DNA from: CAYTET01 sp964436975
Lineage (GTDB): Bacteria; Bacillota_I; Bacilli_A; Erysipelotrichales; Erysipelotrichaceae
Direction of reading: 5' to 3'
Assembly: GCA_964436975.1 (NCBI GenBank)
Contig: CAYTET010000010.1
Location: forward strand, 1-35,765
Length of the DNA: 35,765 nucleotides
The notes under the pieces were generated by a model that worked only from the letters and a program-made list of their open reading frames with translations, had not been told where the DNA came from and searched no databases. Within the stretch, counting starts at the first letter, position 1; every line of letters begins with the position of its first letter. The translations under genes and the position numbers were made by a program. Below, one piece after another: positions 23,453-29,956 of the stretch.

Positions 23453-25635
23453 CAATTAACGATATTGCCCGCGAATGCGGCGTTTCACACGGCACCGTTT
23501 CCAATGTCATTAACCGGCGGGGAAACGTCAGTGTTGAAAAAATGCGGCTGGTCTGGCAGACGGCGGAAAAGCTGGGCTATAAGGTCAACAGCAAGGCCCA
23601 GAGCCTGCGCCAGGGCGCCACAAAAACCATAGCGGTCTTGCTGCCAAGCATCGATAATCCCCGCTACGCCACCATGTACGAGGTTTTTCAGCGTGAATTT
23701 CTCGAAAACGGCTATGCCGTCCAGCTGTTTTCAACCGGCTATATGGAGAATACGGAACGCACCATGCTGACCAGTGCCCTCAATGCCCGGGTCTGTGCCG
23801 TTATTACCAGTTCCTGTCTTGCCGGGGCTGTTGACTTTTACCGGACCGAGACCGTGGATCTGCCGCTGGTCTTTTTACAGCGGGGCGGACCAAACAGCAA
23901 TGATGTGATGTATGCTGACTTCGATCCGGAGCAAAGCGGCGCTGACATGGCCGGCTGGCTTAAAAACAATAAAGCATCTTCTATCGGCGTGTTCAGCGGC
24001 GATGAAGCCTTTCCCAATAATGCCTTATTCTTAAAGGGCTTCCGGAAAGTCTACCCGCCTGACGACACGGCAGTTACCGTTGTCAGCTGTCCGGAGCATC
24101 AGATTGAACTGCAGGCTTTCTCTTTTTTTGAAAACGATGCCTACTATACGGATATTGTTTGTACCGATCTGCGCCGGGCCGCGGCGATTCATGCTGCCCA
24201 TGCCTATGGCAGCCGCAAACCCGCTCCCCGCATTATCACCCCGGCCTCCACGGCAGCTATTACCAATCCCGAGGCCCTGGTTTACGAATTAGACGACAAG
24301 CTGCTGGCCCACCGGATTGTTAAAGCCCTGGTGGCCCGGCTGGAGCAGAAAGAAAATCTGCCGCAGACCCTGTATCTGAAAAACAGCGGCTTCCGCACCC
24401 CTGTGACCGGCACCGGCTCAGCCGGCGTTCATCTGCGGCTGCTGACTTTTGCCTCGCCTTCCACCGCTGCTTTAACCAGCATGCTGCCCAATCTGGAAAA
24501 GACGACCGGTCTGCATCTGGATATAACGGTTCTGCCCTCATTAAAAGATGTCTATGATACCATCCAGTCACCCGCTGCCGGACAGTATGACCTGATAAGG
24601 ATGGACGTGGCCTGGATGGATGAGCTGGCCGAGCGGCTGTTTACGCCTTTGTATCAGATCGATTTTGACTGGAACGCCCTTCTTGAAAAAGTAATTCCGG
24701 AACTGGGTGACCATTATACATCCGCCCGCGGCACAAGGTACTGTGTGCCCTTTGATCCCAGCACGCAGCTGCTGTTTTACCGCAATGACCTTTTTACTGA
24801 TCCGATTCTTAAGCGCATCTATTATGAGCGTTATCATACTGAACTGACGGCCCCCACCAGTTTTGCCGAATATAACCAGATAGCCGGTTTCTTCACACAT
24901 AGCAAAAGTGATTTTTCACCGGTGCCTTACGGTTCGACCATTGCCATCGGCAACGTTGTGGTCAGTCCCAGTGAATTTATGCCCCGGCTGTTTGAACAGG
25001 GCGGCCACCTGCTGGATTCGAAAGGCCGGATAACCTTAAATACCATCCAGGCGGAAAAAGCCCTGCAGTCATATGCTGAAACATACAATTATTCTGACCG
25101 TTCAATCTACGATGTCTGGAAAAATGCCCTGCAGGGTTTTGCCGATGGAGCGGCTGCCATGACCATCGTCTTTATCAACTATGCATCCGTCATCCTTTAT
25201 TCCGGCAAATCAAGCGCAATTGACCAGCTGGGCTTTGCCCCGGTTCCCGGGGATAAGCCGCTTTTAGGCGGCGGGGTTATCGGCATCACCAAAGACTGCC
25301 CCCAGCCGGCGGCGGCCTGCTGCTTCCTTTCATGGCTTTATTCTGACCTGGTGGCACCGGTATTTACCATGCTGGGCGGTCTTTCGCCCTGCCGGTCATC
25401 TTATTCCAACCGGGACGTCAACGAAAGATACCCCTGGCTGTCAACCGCCCGGCGCAATTTCCCCAGTGCCCAGCGCCGCGGCAACAGTTTATATTACAGC
25501 AATTTCAGCGAACTGCAGCTGGAAACCATTCTGGCTTCCGGCATTCAGAAAGCCGTTCTGGGCAGCGAAAGCGCCCAAGAGGCCCTGGCGCAGGCCCAGG
25601 CTGAATGCGCCCGGTACTTCAAGGTTAAAAAGTAG
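23446..25635 (+). CDS. LacI repressor fused to a solute-binding protein domain
   Basis: A 729-aa regulator with three parts. Residues 1-55 are a LacI helix-turn-helix (VTINDIARECGVSHGTVSNVI). Residues 60-320 are the usual LacI periplasmic-binding-like sensor (TIAVLLPSIDNPRYATMYEV...). Residues 328-729 are a complete family 1/8 extracellular solute-binding-protein fold (LRLLTFASPSTAALTSMLPN, YDLIRMDVAWMDEL, RYCVPFDPSTQLLFYRNDLF). There is no signal peptide, so the binding-protein domain works in the cytoplasm, probably as a second ligand sensor. LacI proteins are normally about 330-340 aa. It is divergent from an ABC importer with its own SBP and presumably controls it, with operator-like repeats in the shared region. 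The ATG is fixed by the standard LacI N-terminus; its ribosome site is weak. Confidence 0.88.
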   Translation: MVTINDIARECGVSHGTVSNVINRRGNVSVEKMRLVWQTAEKLGYKVNSKAQSLRQGATKTIAVLLPSIDNPRYATMYEVFQREFLENGYAVQLFSTGYMENTERTMLTSALNARVCAVITSSCLAGAVDFYRTETVDLPLVFLQRGGPNSNDVMYADFDPEQSGADMAGWLKNNKASSIGVFSGDEAFPNNALFLKGFRKVYPPDDTAVTVVSCPEHQIELQAFSFFENDAYYTDIVCTDLRRAAAIHAAHAYGSRKPAPRIITPASTAAITNPEALVYELDDKLLAHRIVKALVARLEQKENLPQTLYLKNSGFRTPVTGTGSAGVHLRLLTFASPSTAALTSMLPNLEKTTGLHLDITVLPSLKDVYDTIQSPAAGQYDLIRMDVAWMDELAERLFTPLYQIDFDWNALLEKVIPELGDHYTSARGTRYCVPFDPSTQLLFYRNDLFTDPILKRIYYERYHTELTAPTSFAEYNQIAGFFTHSKSDFSPVPYGSTIAIGNVVVSPSEFMPRLFEQGGHLLDSKGRITLNTIQAEKALQSYAETYNYSDRSIYDVWKNALQGFADGAAAMTIVFINYASVILYSGKSSAIDQLGFAPVPGDKPLLGGGVIGITKDCPQPAAACCFLSWLYSDLVAPVFTMLGGLSPCRSSYSNRDVNERYPWLSTARRNFPSAQRRGNSLYYSNFSELQLETILASGIQKAVLGSESAQEALAQAQAECARYFKVKK

Positions 25636-25683
25636 CAGCCGGGAAGGCATTGCTTCCCTGCTTAACCGCAGACAAATGCATAT

Positions 25684-25726
25684 AAAAGGATACAGCTGTC
25701 AGTTTGCGACTCGGCTGTATCCTTTT
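25684..25726. terminator. Terminator after the LacI-SBP gene (bidirectional)
   Basis: A 13-bp perfect stem AAAAGGATACAGC (25684-25696) / GCTGTATCCTTTT (25714-25726) with a T tract on the + side. A smaller GGGAAG / CTTCCC hairpin precedes it at about 25641-25660. Confidence 0.85.
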
Positions 25727-25737
25727 TCATATTCAGT

Positions 25738-26078
25738 TCATTGCTTTATCCAGACAGATCTCTTTGGTAAACTTAATGCCAGACGCCTCCTCATGCTGGA
25801 TAACCATTATAATTTTTATCCGCCTGACGAATCAGGGCATTAACAGCTCTTTCGTATTCGGCTCTTGTCTGTTCATCCAGACCGGCGCCGGCTTCATCCA
25901 GAATTATCAGCGAAGCGCGGTCAGCATTCAGCTGCAGCCGGGCACTCTGGAGTTTCTTTTTCTGACCGCTAGAAAGGCTGTGCCCGCAGACATCCAGTGA
26001 TGTATTCCTATCAAGGCCGGCAGAAAACTGGTCCAGAATCTGGTCAGCTTTGCATAAATCCAGTTGTTTATAATGAAT
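25738..26078 (-). pseudogene. ABC-transporter ATPase relic (C-terminal half, frameshifted)
   Basis: The 340 bases between the terminator and the VOC gene encode, on the minus strand, the back half of an ABC ATPase. The signature region reads HSLSSGQKKKLQSARLQL, and Walker B with D-loop reads LIILDEAGAGLDEQT. A frameshift near 25819 is then needed to continue into IMVIQHEEASGIKFTKEICL, the H-loop, and a stop at 25738. There is no start codon, Walker A or Q-loop: the frame is closed by TAA at the stop of the neighbouring VOC gene. It is a decayed remnant, probably of an exporter-type (CydC/MsbA-like) ATPase. Base composition matches the left block. No transcript features are seen. Confidence 0.75.
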
Positions 26079-26606
26079 TTAGTATTTTATCAGATCTTTG
26101 GTCAGCACACCCAGTCCGATATTCCACCAGGTTCGTCTGAGCGCAATAGGGCCGGAATGAACATCGCAGAATTCGATAATGTCGCCTTTAGACTGATCAA
26201 CACGGCGCATGTAGGCAAAGCGGGCTTTCATGGTCTTGCCATTGGTTGAGCCGTTCTGGATAACTTCATAGCCTATGGCCTTATATTGAGGAATCCATTT
26301 ATCAATATCGTCGACAAAAAAACTGATATGATGCAGGCCCGGGCCATGCTCCTGCAGAAATTCGGTATAGATGTTCTGCTGGGCAGATGTCGTAATCAAT
26401 TCAATCTCGGTTCTTCCGCAGTAGCCGATGGCCATGGCATATCCCTGATCAGTGAAAGGCTGGCCATTATAGAATAATTCGCCCATCGGTTCATTGACAA
26501 CCCCGTACCATTGCCTGACACGGTAGCGCGCGCCGTATTCCGCCATTGCCTTGTTCAAATCGGTGACAACAAAACCAAGCTGATGCACATTTGAGAATCT
26601 CTTCAT
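26079..26606 (-). CDS. VOC (glyoxalase/bleomycin-resistance fold) family protein
   Basis: A 175-aa protein with two beta-alpha-beta-beta-beta modules of the vicinal-oxygen-chelate fold. Likely metal ligands are H8 (NVHQLGFVV), E69 (TEIELI), H92/H93 (LHHISFFVDD) and E145 (DIIEF), arranged as in methylmalonyl-CoA epimerase and glyoxalase_4-type proteins. Length and motif order fit that branch, but the true substrate is unknown. It is downstream of, and 12 nt from, a short-chain dehydrogenase with a GGGGGAAG site at the ATG, so the pair is an operon that may process a 2-oxo, hydroxy or CoA-linked compound. The 3' end abuts an ABC ATPase relic. Confidence 0.85.
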   Translation of the reverse strand: MKRFSNVHQLGFVVTDLNKAMAEYGARYRVRQWYGVVNEPMGELFYNGQPFTDQGYAMAIGYCGRTEIELITTSAQQNIYTEFLQEHGPGLHHISFFVDDIDKWIPQYKAIGYEVIQNGSTNGKTMKARFAYMRRVDQSKGDIIEFCDVHSGPIALRRTWWNIGLGVLTKDLIKY

Positions 26607-26618
26607 GCTTGCTTCCCC

Positions 26619-27437
26619 CTAAAGACCGGCTTCTTTTACAACCGGTTCGCCCTCCTGCTGGCCATCCAGTTTGAAGGCCTTGACCATCCAGTCACCAAAG
26701 GCCGGTGAAATGGTATCGGCCCAGACCAGCAATTTGCAGGAAAAGCCCGGAACCAGCACTTCGCTTTTGTGCTTGCGCACACAGCGCAGGACGGCTTTAG
26801 CCACCAGTGACGGATCTGCCTTGGGCGTGATGGCCGGGCATTTGACATGCGCAATCTGCGGCGTGTCGGTCCGGCTGGGGAAGATGGTGCCAACATGGAT
26901 GCCTAAGGGCTTAAGTTCCTGGCGCAGCACCTGCATGTAGCCGTTTAAAGCAAATTTGGAAGAGACATAGGCCGCATCAGGCGGTACGCCTTTTTTGCCA
27001 TCCATGGAAACCGTTGTTACCAGACTGCCGCCCTTTTTCTCGATAAAATAAGGCAGAACCGCATAACCCGTATTAAGGGTTCCGTAATAATTAGTGGCCA
27101 TGATGCGCTGGATCTGGCCTATCGTCAGATCCTTGGCCGGACAGCGCAGATAGATACCGGCATTGCAGTGGACAATATCCAATCCGCCCATATCACTGAC
27201 AGCCGTTTTAACAGCCGTTTCAATCTGCTCTTTTTCTGAAGTATCAGCCAGATAAATGCTGACGGCGGCCCCCTTTTGAGCGCATTCTTCCGCTACGGCC
27301 TGCAGCCGCTGGCTGTTGCGGGCTACTAAAGCCAGCCGGGCTCCCTGCTGGGCAAATGCCAGTGCCGTGGCCCGGCCGATGCCGCTGGAGGCCCCGGTAA
27401 TAAGCACTTTCTTATCAACAAAGTATTGTTTTGCCAT
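26619..27437 (-). CDS. Short-chain dehydrogenase/reductase (SDR)
   Basis: A 272-aa classical SDR oxidoreductase. The NAD(P)-binding motif TGASSGIG (14-21), the CNAG motif (91-94), the catalytic serine in TTVSMDG (S144) and the YxxxK pair AAYVSSK (Y157, K161) are all present. Arg at the end of the second strand (VARN) favours NADP(H). A hydrophobic, Trp-containing C-terminal stretch may fold over substrate or touch the membrane. The start was set at the ATG at 27437, preceded by AAGGAAAG at normal spacing; an upstream start at 27500 would add 21 residues unlike the family. It is the first gene of a two-gene operon with the VOC protein. Substrate unknown. Confidence 0.87.
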   Translation of the reverse strand: MAKQYFVDKKVLITGASSGIGRATALAFAQQGARLALVARNSQRLQAVAEECAQKGAAVSIYLADTSEKEQIETAVKTAVSDMGGLDIVHCNAGIYLRCPAKDLTIGQIQRIMATNYYGTLNTGYAVLPYFIEKKGGSLVTTVSMDGKKGVPPDAAYVSSKFALNGYMQVLRQELKPLGIHVGTIFPSRTDTPQIAHVKCPAITPKADPSLVAKAVLRCVRKHKSEVLVPGFSCKLLVWADTISPAFGDWMVKAFKLDGQQEGEPVVKEAGL

Positions 27438-27746
27438 AATGCTTCTTTCCTTTCCCTTATTTACTGTCTTAGAATACCATACTTTCTGCCACCATGACAC
27501 CTGCTGCCGGCAGCATAATTACATTGATAATTTAACCACAAGCCGTAATAACCGGCATATCCGCATAATTAAACACGCGGATATATACAGTGATCCTTTT
27601 TCTGCCACAAGCTAATTGTTAAAACTATGTCCGCTCTTATCCGGTAGATAAGGACCCATAATGACAGAAACTATGATATTACCTTTGGATGAATAGAATC
27701 CGCTTGGGGGCTGGTTTCGTCCGGCAATAACGGCCGGGCATTATAA
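27438..27746. other. Intergenic region with two hairpins
   Basis: About 310 bases between the divergent SDR and rhodanese genes. No ORF with a ribosome site is seen. It holds a perfect 8-bp inverted repeat ATATCCGC (27557-27564) / GCGGATAT (27577-27584) and a short hairpin CTTATC / GATAAG (27636-27652). No riboswitch or tRNA pattern is recognised. Confidence 0.6.
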
Positions 27747-27775
27747 TTGACGGCCATAGTCGGCTTTGATAAAGT
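27747..27775 (+). promoter_or_regulatory. Sigma-A-type promoter of the rhodanese-Rrf2-thioredoxin operon
   Basis: -35 TTGACG (27747-27752), 17-nt spacer, -10 TAAAGT (27770-27775). The gene starts 45 nt further on with a GGAGG at 27811-27815. Confidence 0.65.
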
Positions 27776-27781
27776 GATTGC

Positions 27782-27805
27782 GTAATCAGTTACTGAAGCA
27801 GTAAC
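27782..27805 (+). promoter_or_regulatory. GTAA/GTTAC repeat, candidate Rrf2 operator
   Basis: Interlocked inverted repeats: GTAA-tcag-TTAC (27782-27793) and GTTACT-gaagc-AGTAAC (27789-27805). They cover the expected transcription start and the leader just before the ribosome site, a sensible place for the Rrf2 protein encoded in the same operon to bind. Confidence 0.5.
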
Positions 27806-27820
27806 AGCAAGGAGGACGCA

Positions 27821-28258
27821 ATGAAGCACCGCTTACTTATTACCATCGTTATTATTCTTCTGCTAAGTGCTGCCATCTGGTTTTTCGTCAGTCAGGGTCT
27901 GAAGAAACAGAGCAGCAGTTCAGCCGATGGCTCAACCTCTGAAAACAAAACGGCTTTTCAAGTCATTACAGCCACCCAGGCCAAAGAAATGATTGATAAA
28001 GGCGGGGTTATTATCGTGGATGTCCGCCGGCAGGACGAATATGAGGCCGGTCACATCAGTGACGCCATCCTGATTCCGAATGAAACCATTGGCACTGACG
28101 CTATTGCCCAACTGCCGGACAAAGAAGCGGTTATACTGGTCTACTGCCGTACTGGCATCAGAGCCCGTGACGCCGCCCAGAAACTGGCCGATCTGGGTTA
28201 TAAAAACGTTTATGACTTTGGCGGCATTGCCGACTGGCCTTATGACATTGTCAAATAG
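27821..28258 (+). CDS. Membrane-anchored rhodanese-domain protein
   Basis: A 145-aa single-domain rhodanese. An N-terminal membrane anchor (residues 5-23) and a Ser-rich linker (about 31-42) place the domain outside the membrane. The domain spans 48-145 with VDVRRQDEYEAGHI (66-79) and the active-site loop CRTGIR (C109-R114), where the cysteine would carry the persulfide in sulfur transfer. The six-residue loop is that of sulfurtransferases rather than Cdc25-like phosphatases. First gene of an operon with an Rrf2 regulator and a thioredoxin, pointing to sulfur or thiol-redox handling. A GGAGG site sits 5 nt before the ATG. Confidence 0.9.
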   Translation: MKHRLLITIVIILLLSAAIWFFVSQGLKKQSSSSADGSTSENKTAFQVITATQAKEMIDKGGVIIVDVRRQDEYEAGHISDAILIPNETIGTDAIAQLPDKEAVILVYCRTGIRARDAAQKLADLGYKNVYDFGGIADWPYDIVK

Positions 28259-28274
28259 GCCGCGGATGTGAAAC

Positions 28275-28703
28275 ATGAACAGTGATTACTGCGTTGCTGT
28301 CCATGCCATGGTCTATCTCAACCATCACCGCACCGTCTGCTCCAGCGGGCAACTGGCCCAGAATATCTGCACCCATCCCGCCCGGGTTCGCCGGATATTG
28401 GCCAGACTGTGTCAGAAGCAGCTGCTGACAGCTGAACCAAAAGGTCCCCGGGGCGGTTATCGCTTCACCGGTCAGGGCAGTCAGGTCAGTCTGGCTGACA
28501 TTGCGGCAGCATTGGATATCAGTTTTGCCGAAGCAAACTGGCATAGCGGGGATTCCTCTATGGACTGTCTTATTGCTTCCGGAATGAGTAGTTTGATGGA
28601 TGAAGTCTTTATGGATTTGAATCAATGCTGTTATGCCCGTCTTAAGAAAATCACCATTGCCGATTTAGACAATCGATTGTTTGGTGATCAGACAGCCGGG
28701 TAG
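28275..28703 (+). CDS. Rrf2-family transcriptional regulator
   Basis: A 142-aa Rrf2 regulator. The winged helix lies at about 1-75: CVAVHAMVYLNHH, SSGQLAQNICTHPARVRRILARLCQKQLL and the wing GPRGGYRF. The dimer helix follows. Rrf2 proteins that carry an Fe-S cluster have three clustered cysteines after about residue 90. Here only C97 lies in that loop, with C122/C123 in the last helix, so the standard Cys triad is absent, as in CymR-type members. Sensing by cysteine oxidation or partner binding is possible. It is the middle gene of the rhodanese operon and probably autoregulates through the repeats at 27782-27805. The ribosome site is weak, favouring coupling to rhodanese. Confidence 0.85.
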   Translation: MNSDYCVAVHAMVYLNHHRTVCSSGQLAQNICTHPARVRRILARLCQKQLLTAEPKGPRGGYRFTGQGSQVSLADIAAALDISFAEANWHSGDSSMDCLIASGMSSLMDEVFMDLNQCCYARLKKITIADLDNRLFGDQTAG

Positions 28704-28720
28704 CGAAAGGAAACAAAAAA

Positions 28721-29044
28721 ATGATTAAAACAATTACCCAAGAAAACTATCAGACCGAAGTGCTGCAAGCCAGTGAGCCTGTCCTGGTTGAACTGTGGGC
28801 GGCCTGGTGCCCCTACTGCCAGCGGCTGTCGCCAATTCTCGACCAGTTGGCTGCGGAATTAGGTGATACGGTAACCATCGGCAAGGTTAATATTGACCAG
28901 CAGCCTGAACTGGCTGAGATGCTGGATGATGCCGTTATTCCTACCTTATATGTATTCAAAAATGGCAATCACGGCGATAAGCTGATTGCCCCGGGCAGCC
29001 TGAATCAGGTTAAAGATTTTTTGAAAAACAGCAATGCGATATAA
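28721..29044 (+). CDS. Thioredoxin-fold protein with CPYC active site
   Basis: A 107-aa single-domain thioredoxin. The active site is WC-PY-C (C30, C33) with the flanking WAAW, and the cis-proline sits in VIPT (P74). Length and VELWAAWCPYC, VNIDQQPELAEM, TLYVFKNG blocks are those of bacterial thioredoxins, but the dipeptide PY (as in glutaredoxin) replaces the usual GP, which normally makes the disulfide less reducing. Last gene of the operon, 17 nt after the Rrf2 gene, with AAAGGA before the ATG. It may reduce or relay the persulfide of the rhodanese. The gene ends 48 nt from the convergent AT-rich block. Confidence 0.9.
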   Translation: MIKTITQENYQTEVLQASEPVLVELWAAWCPYCQRLSPILDQLAAELGDTVTIGKVNIDQQPELAEMLDDAVIPTLYVFKNGNHGDKLIAPGSLNQVKDFLKNSNAI

Positions 29045-29092
29045 ACAGTATGCTTTACGCTTACGATGAATCAACACATTTCAAACTTTACT

Positions 29093-29944
29093 TTATTTTT
29101 CTTTTAACTGTTCCGCTAAATCTTGATAATTACTCACAAAATCTTCAAGATTAGTTATTTTTGATTTTGCAAGCAATAAAAATAGAATATCAACTAAAAA
29201 TAACTGACCATATATTGAAAAAATTGGTGCCAGTCTTACAGAGTTGTATTCAGCTGATGGGATGTAAAATTTAATATTTGAAATCTTCTCTAGTGGGTTG
29301 GAAACATTTCCCGTTATAGATATAATCTTTGCTCCATTTTTCCTTGCTTCATTCACAGCCAGAAGGACTTCTTTTGTCCGACCACTAAATGATACTGCTA
29401 TAACGACATCATCTTTAGTAACTAGTTGTGAACTAATTACGCTAAAACTGCTGTCAGTATTATGTATGCATTTTTTTCCAATACGCATTAGTTTTTGCAA
29501 AAGATCAGTAACAATTATTCCTGATGCTCCAATGCCAAACATAAATACTGTTTTTGATTTATTGATAATTTCTACAGCTTCATTGAACGTTTCTATCTTA
29601 TTAGTCTGCATTACATCATTACATGTTTCTTCAATAGATTTTATTAAATTATTAGGGATTTGTTCCGGATCATCAGCCATTTTTAATATACGTCTTGATT
29701 CTGTAATACTATTTTGTTCATTACGAATTGATGCCAATTCAATTTTTAAATCCATAAATGTTTCGCCACATTGCTTGTTAACGAAACGAGAAATGGCAGC
29801 TTGAGAAACGCCTATAGAATCCGCCAATATTTTTATATTTATATTGGAAATATCATTTTGTTGTGACAAAAAATAATCTGCTATTTTTCGTTCACCTTTT
29901 GACATTCGTTCATAGTTCAATTTCATTTTCTGTAATGTATTCAT
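29093..29944 (-). CDS. RpiR/MurR-type regulator with SIS domain
   Basis: A 283-aa RpiR-family regulator. The N-terminal HTH_6 domain (about 1-75) includes ERKIADYFL and DSIGVSQAAISRFVNKQCG. A SIS (sugar isomerase-like) domain follows (about 120-250), with FGIGASGIIVTDLLQKLMRIG and the phosphosugar-binding serine loop VSFSGRTKEV. The likely effector is an amino-sugar phosphate, since it is last in an operon encoding a PTS, NanE and a MupG-type enzyme; MurR, which senses MurNAc-6-phosphate, is the best-known relative. ATG at 29944 is preferred (GAGG 6-7 nt upstream); a GTG at 29956 would add four residues. Strongly AT-rich, unlike the genes on its left. Confidence 0.87.
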   Translation of the reverse strand: MNTLQKMKLNYERMSKGERKIADYFLSQQNDISNINIKILADSIGVSQAAISRFVNKQCGETFMDLKIELASIRNEQNSITESRRILKMADDPEQIPNNLIKSIEETCNDVMQTNKIETFNEAVEIINKSKTVFMFGIGASGIIVTDLLQKLMRIGKKCIHNTDSSFSVISSQLVTKDDVVIAVSFSGRTKEVLLAVNEARKNGAKIISITGNVSNPLEKISNIKFYIPSAEYNSVRLAPIFSIYGQLFLVDILFLLLAKSKITNLEDFVSNYQDLAEQLKEK

Positions 29945-29956
29945 GTTGCGCCTCAC

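Noticed and set aside
27438..27746. Possible small RNA or riboswitch in the SDR-rhodanese intergenic region
   Set aside because: Two short inverted repeats are present, but there is no promoter-plus-terminator pair or known aptamer pattern, so only the hairpins are recorded.
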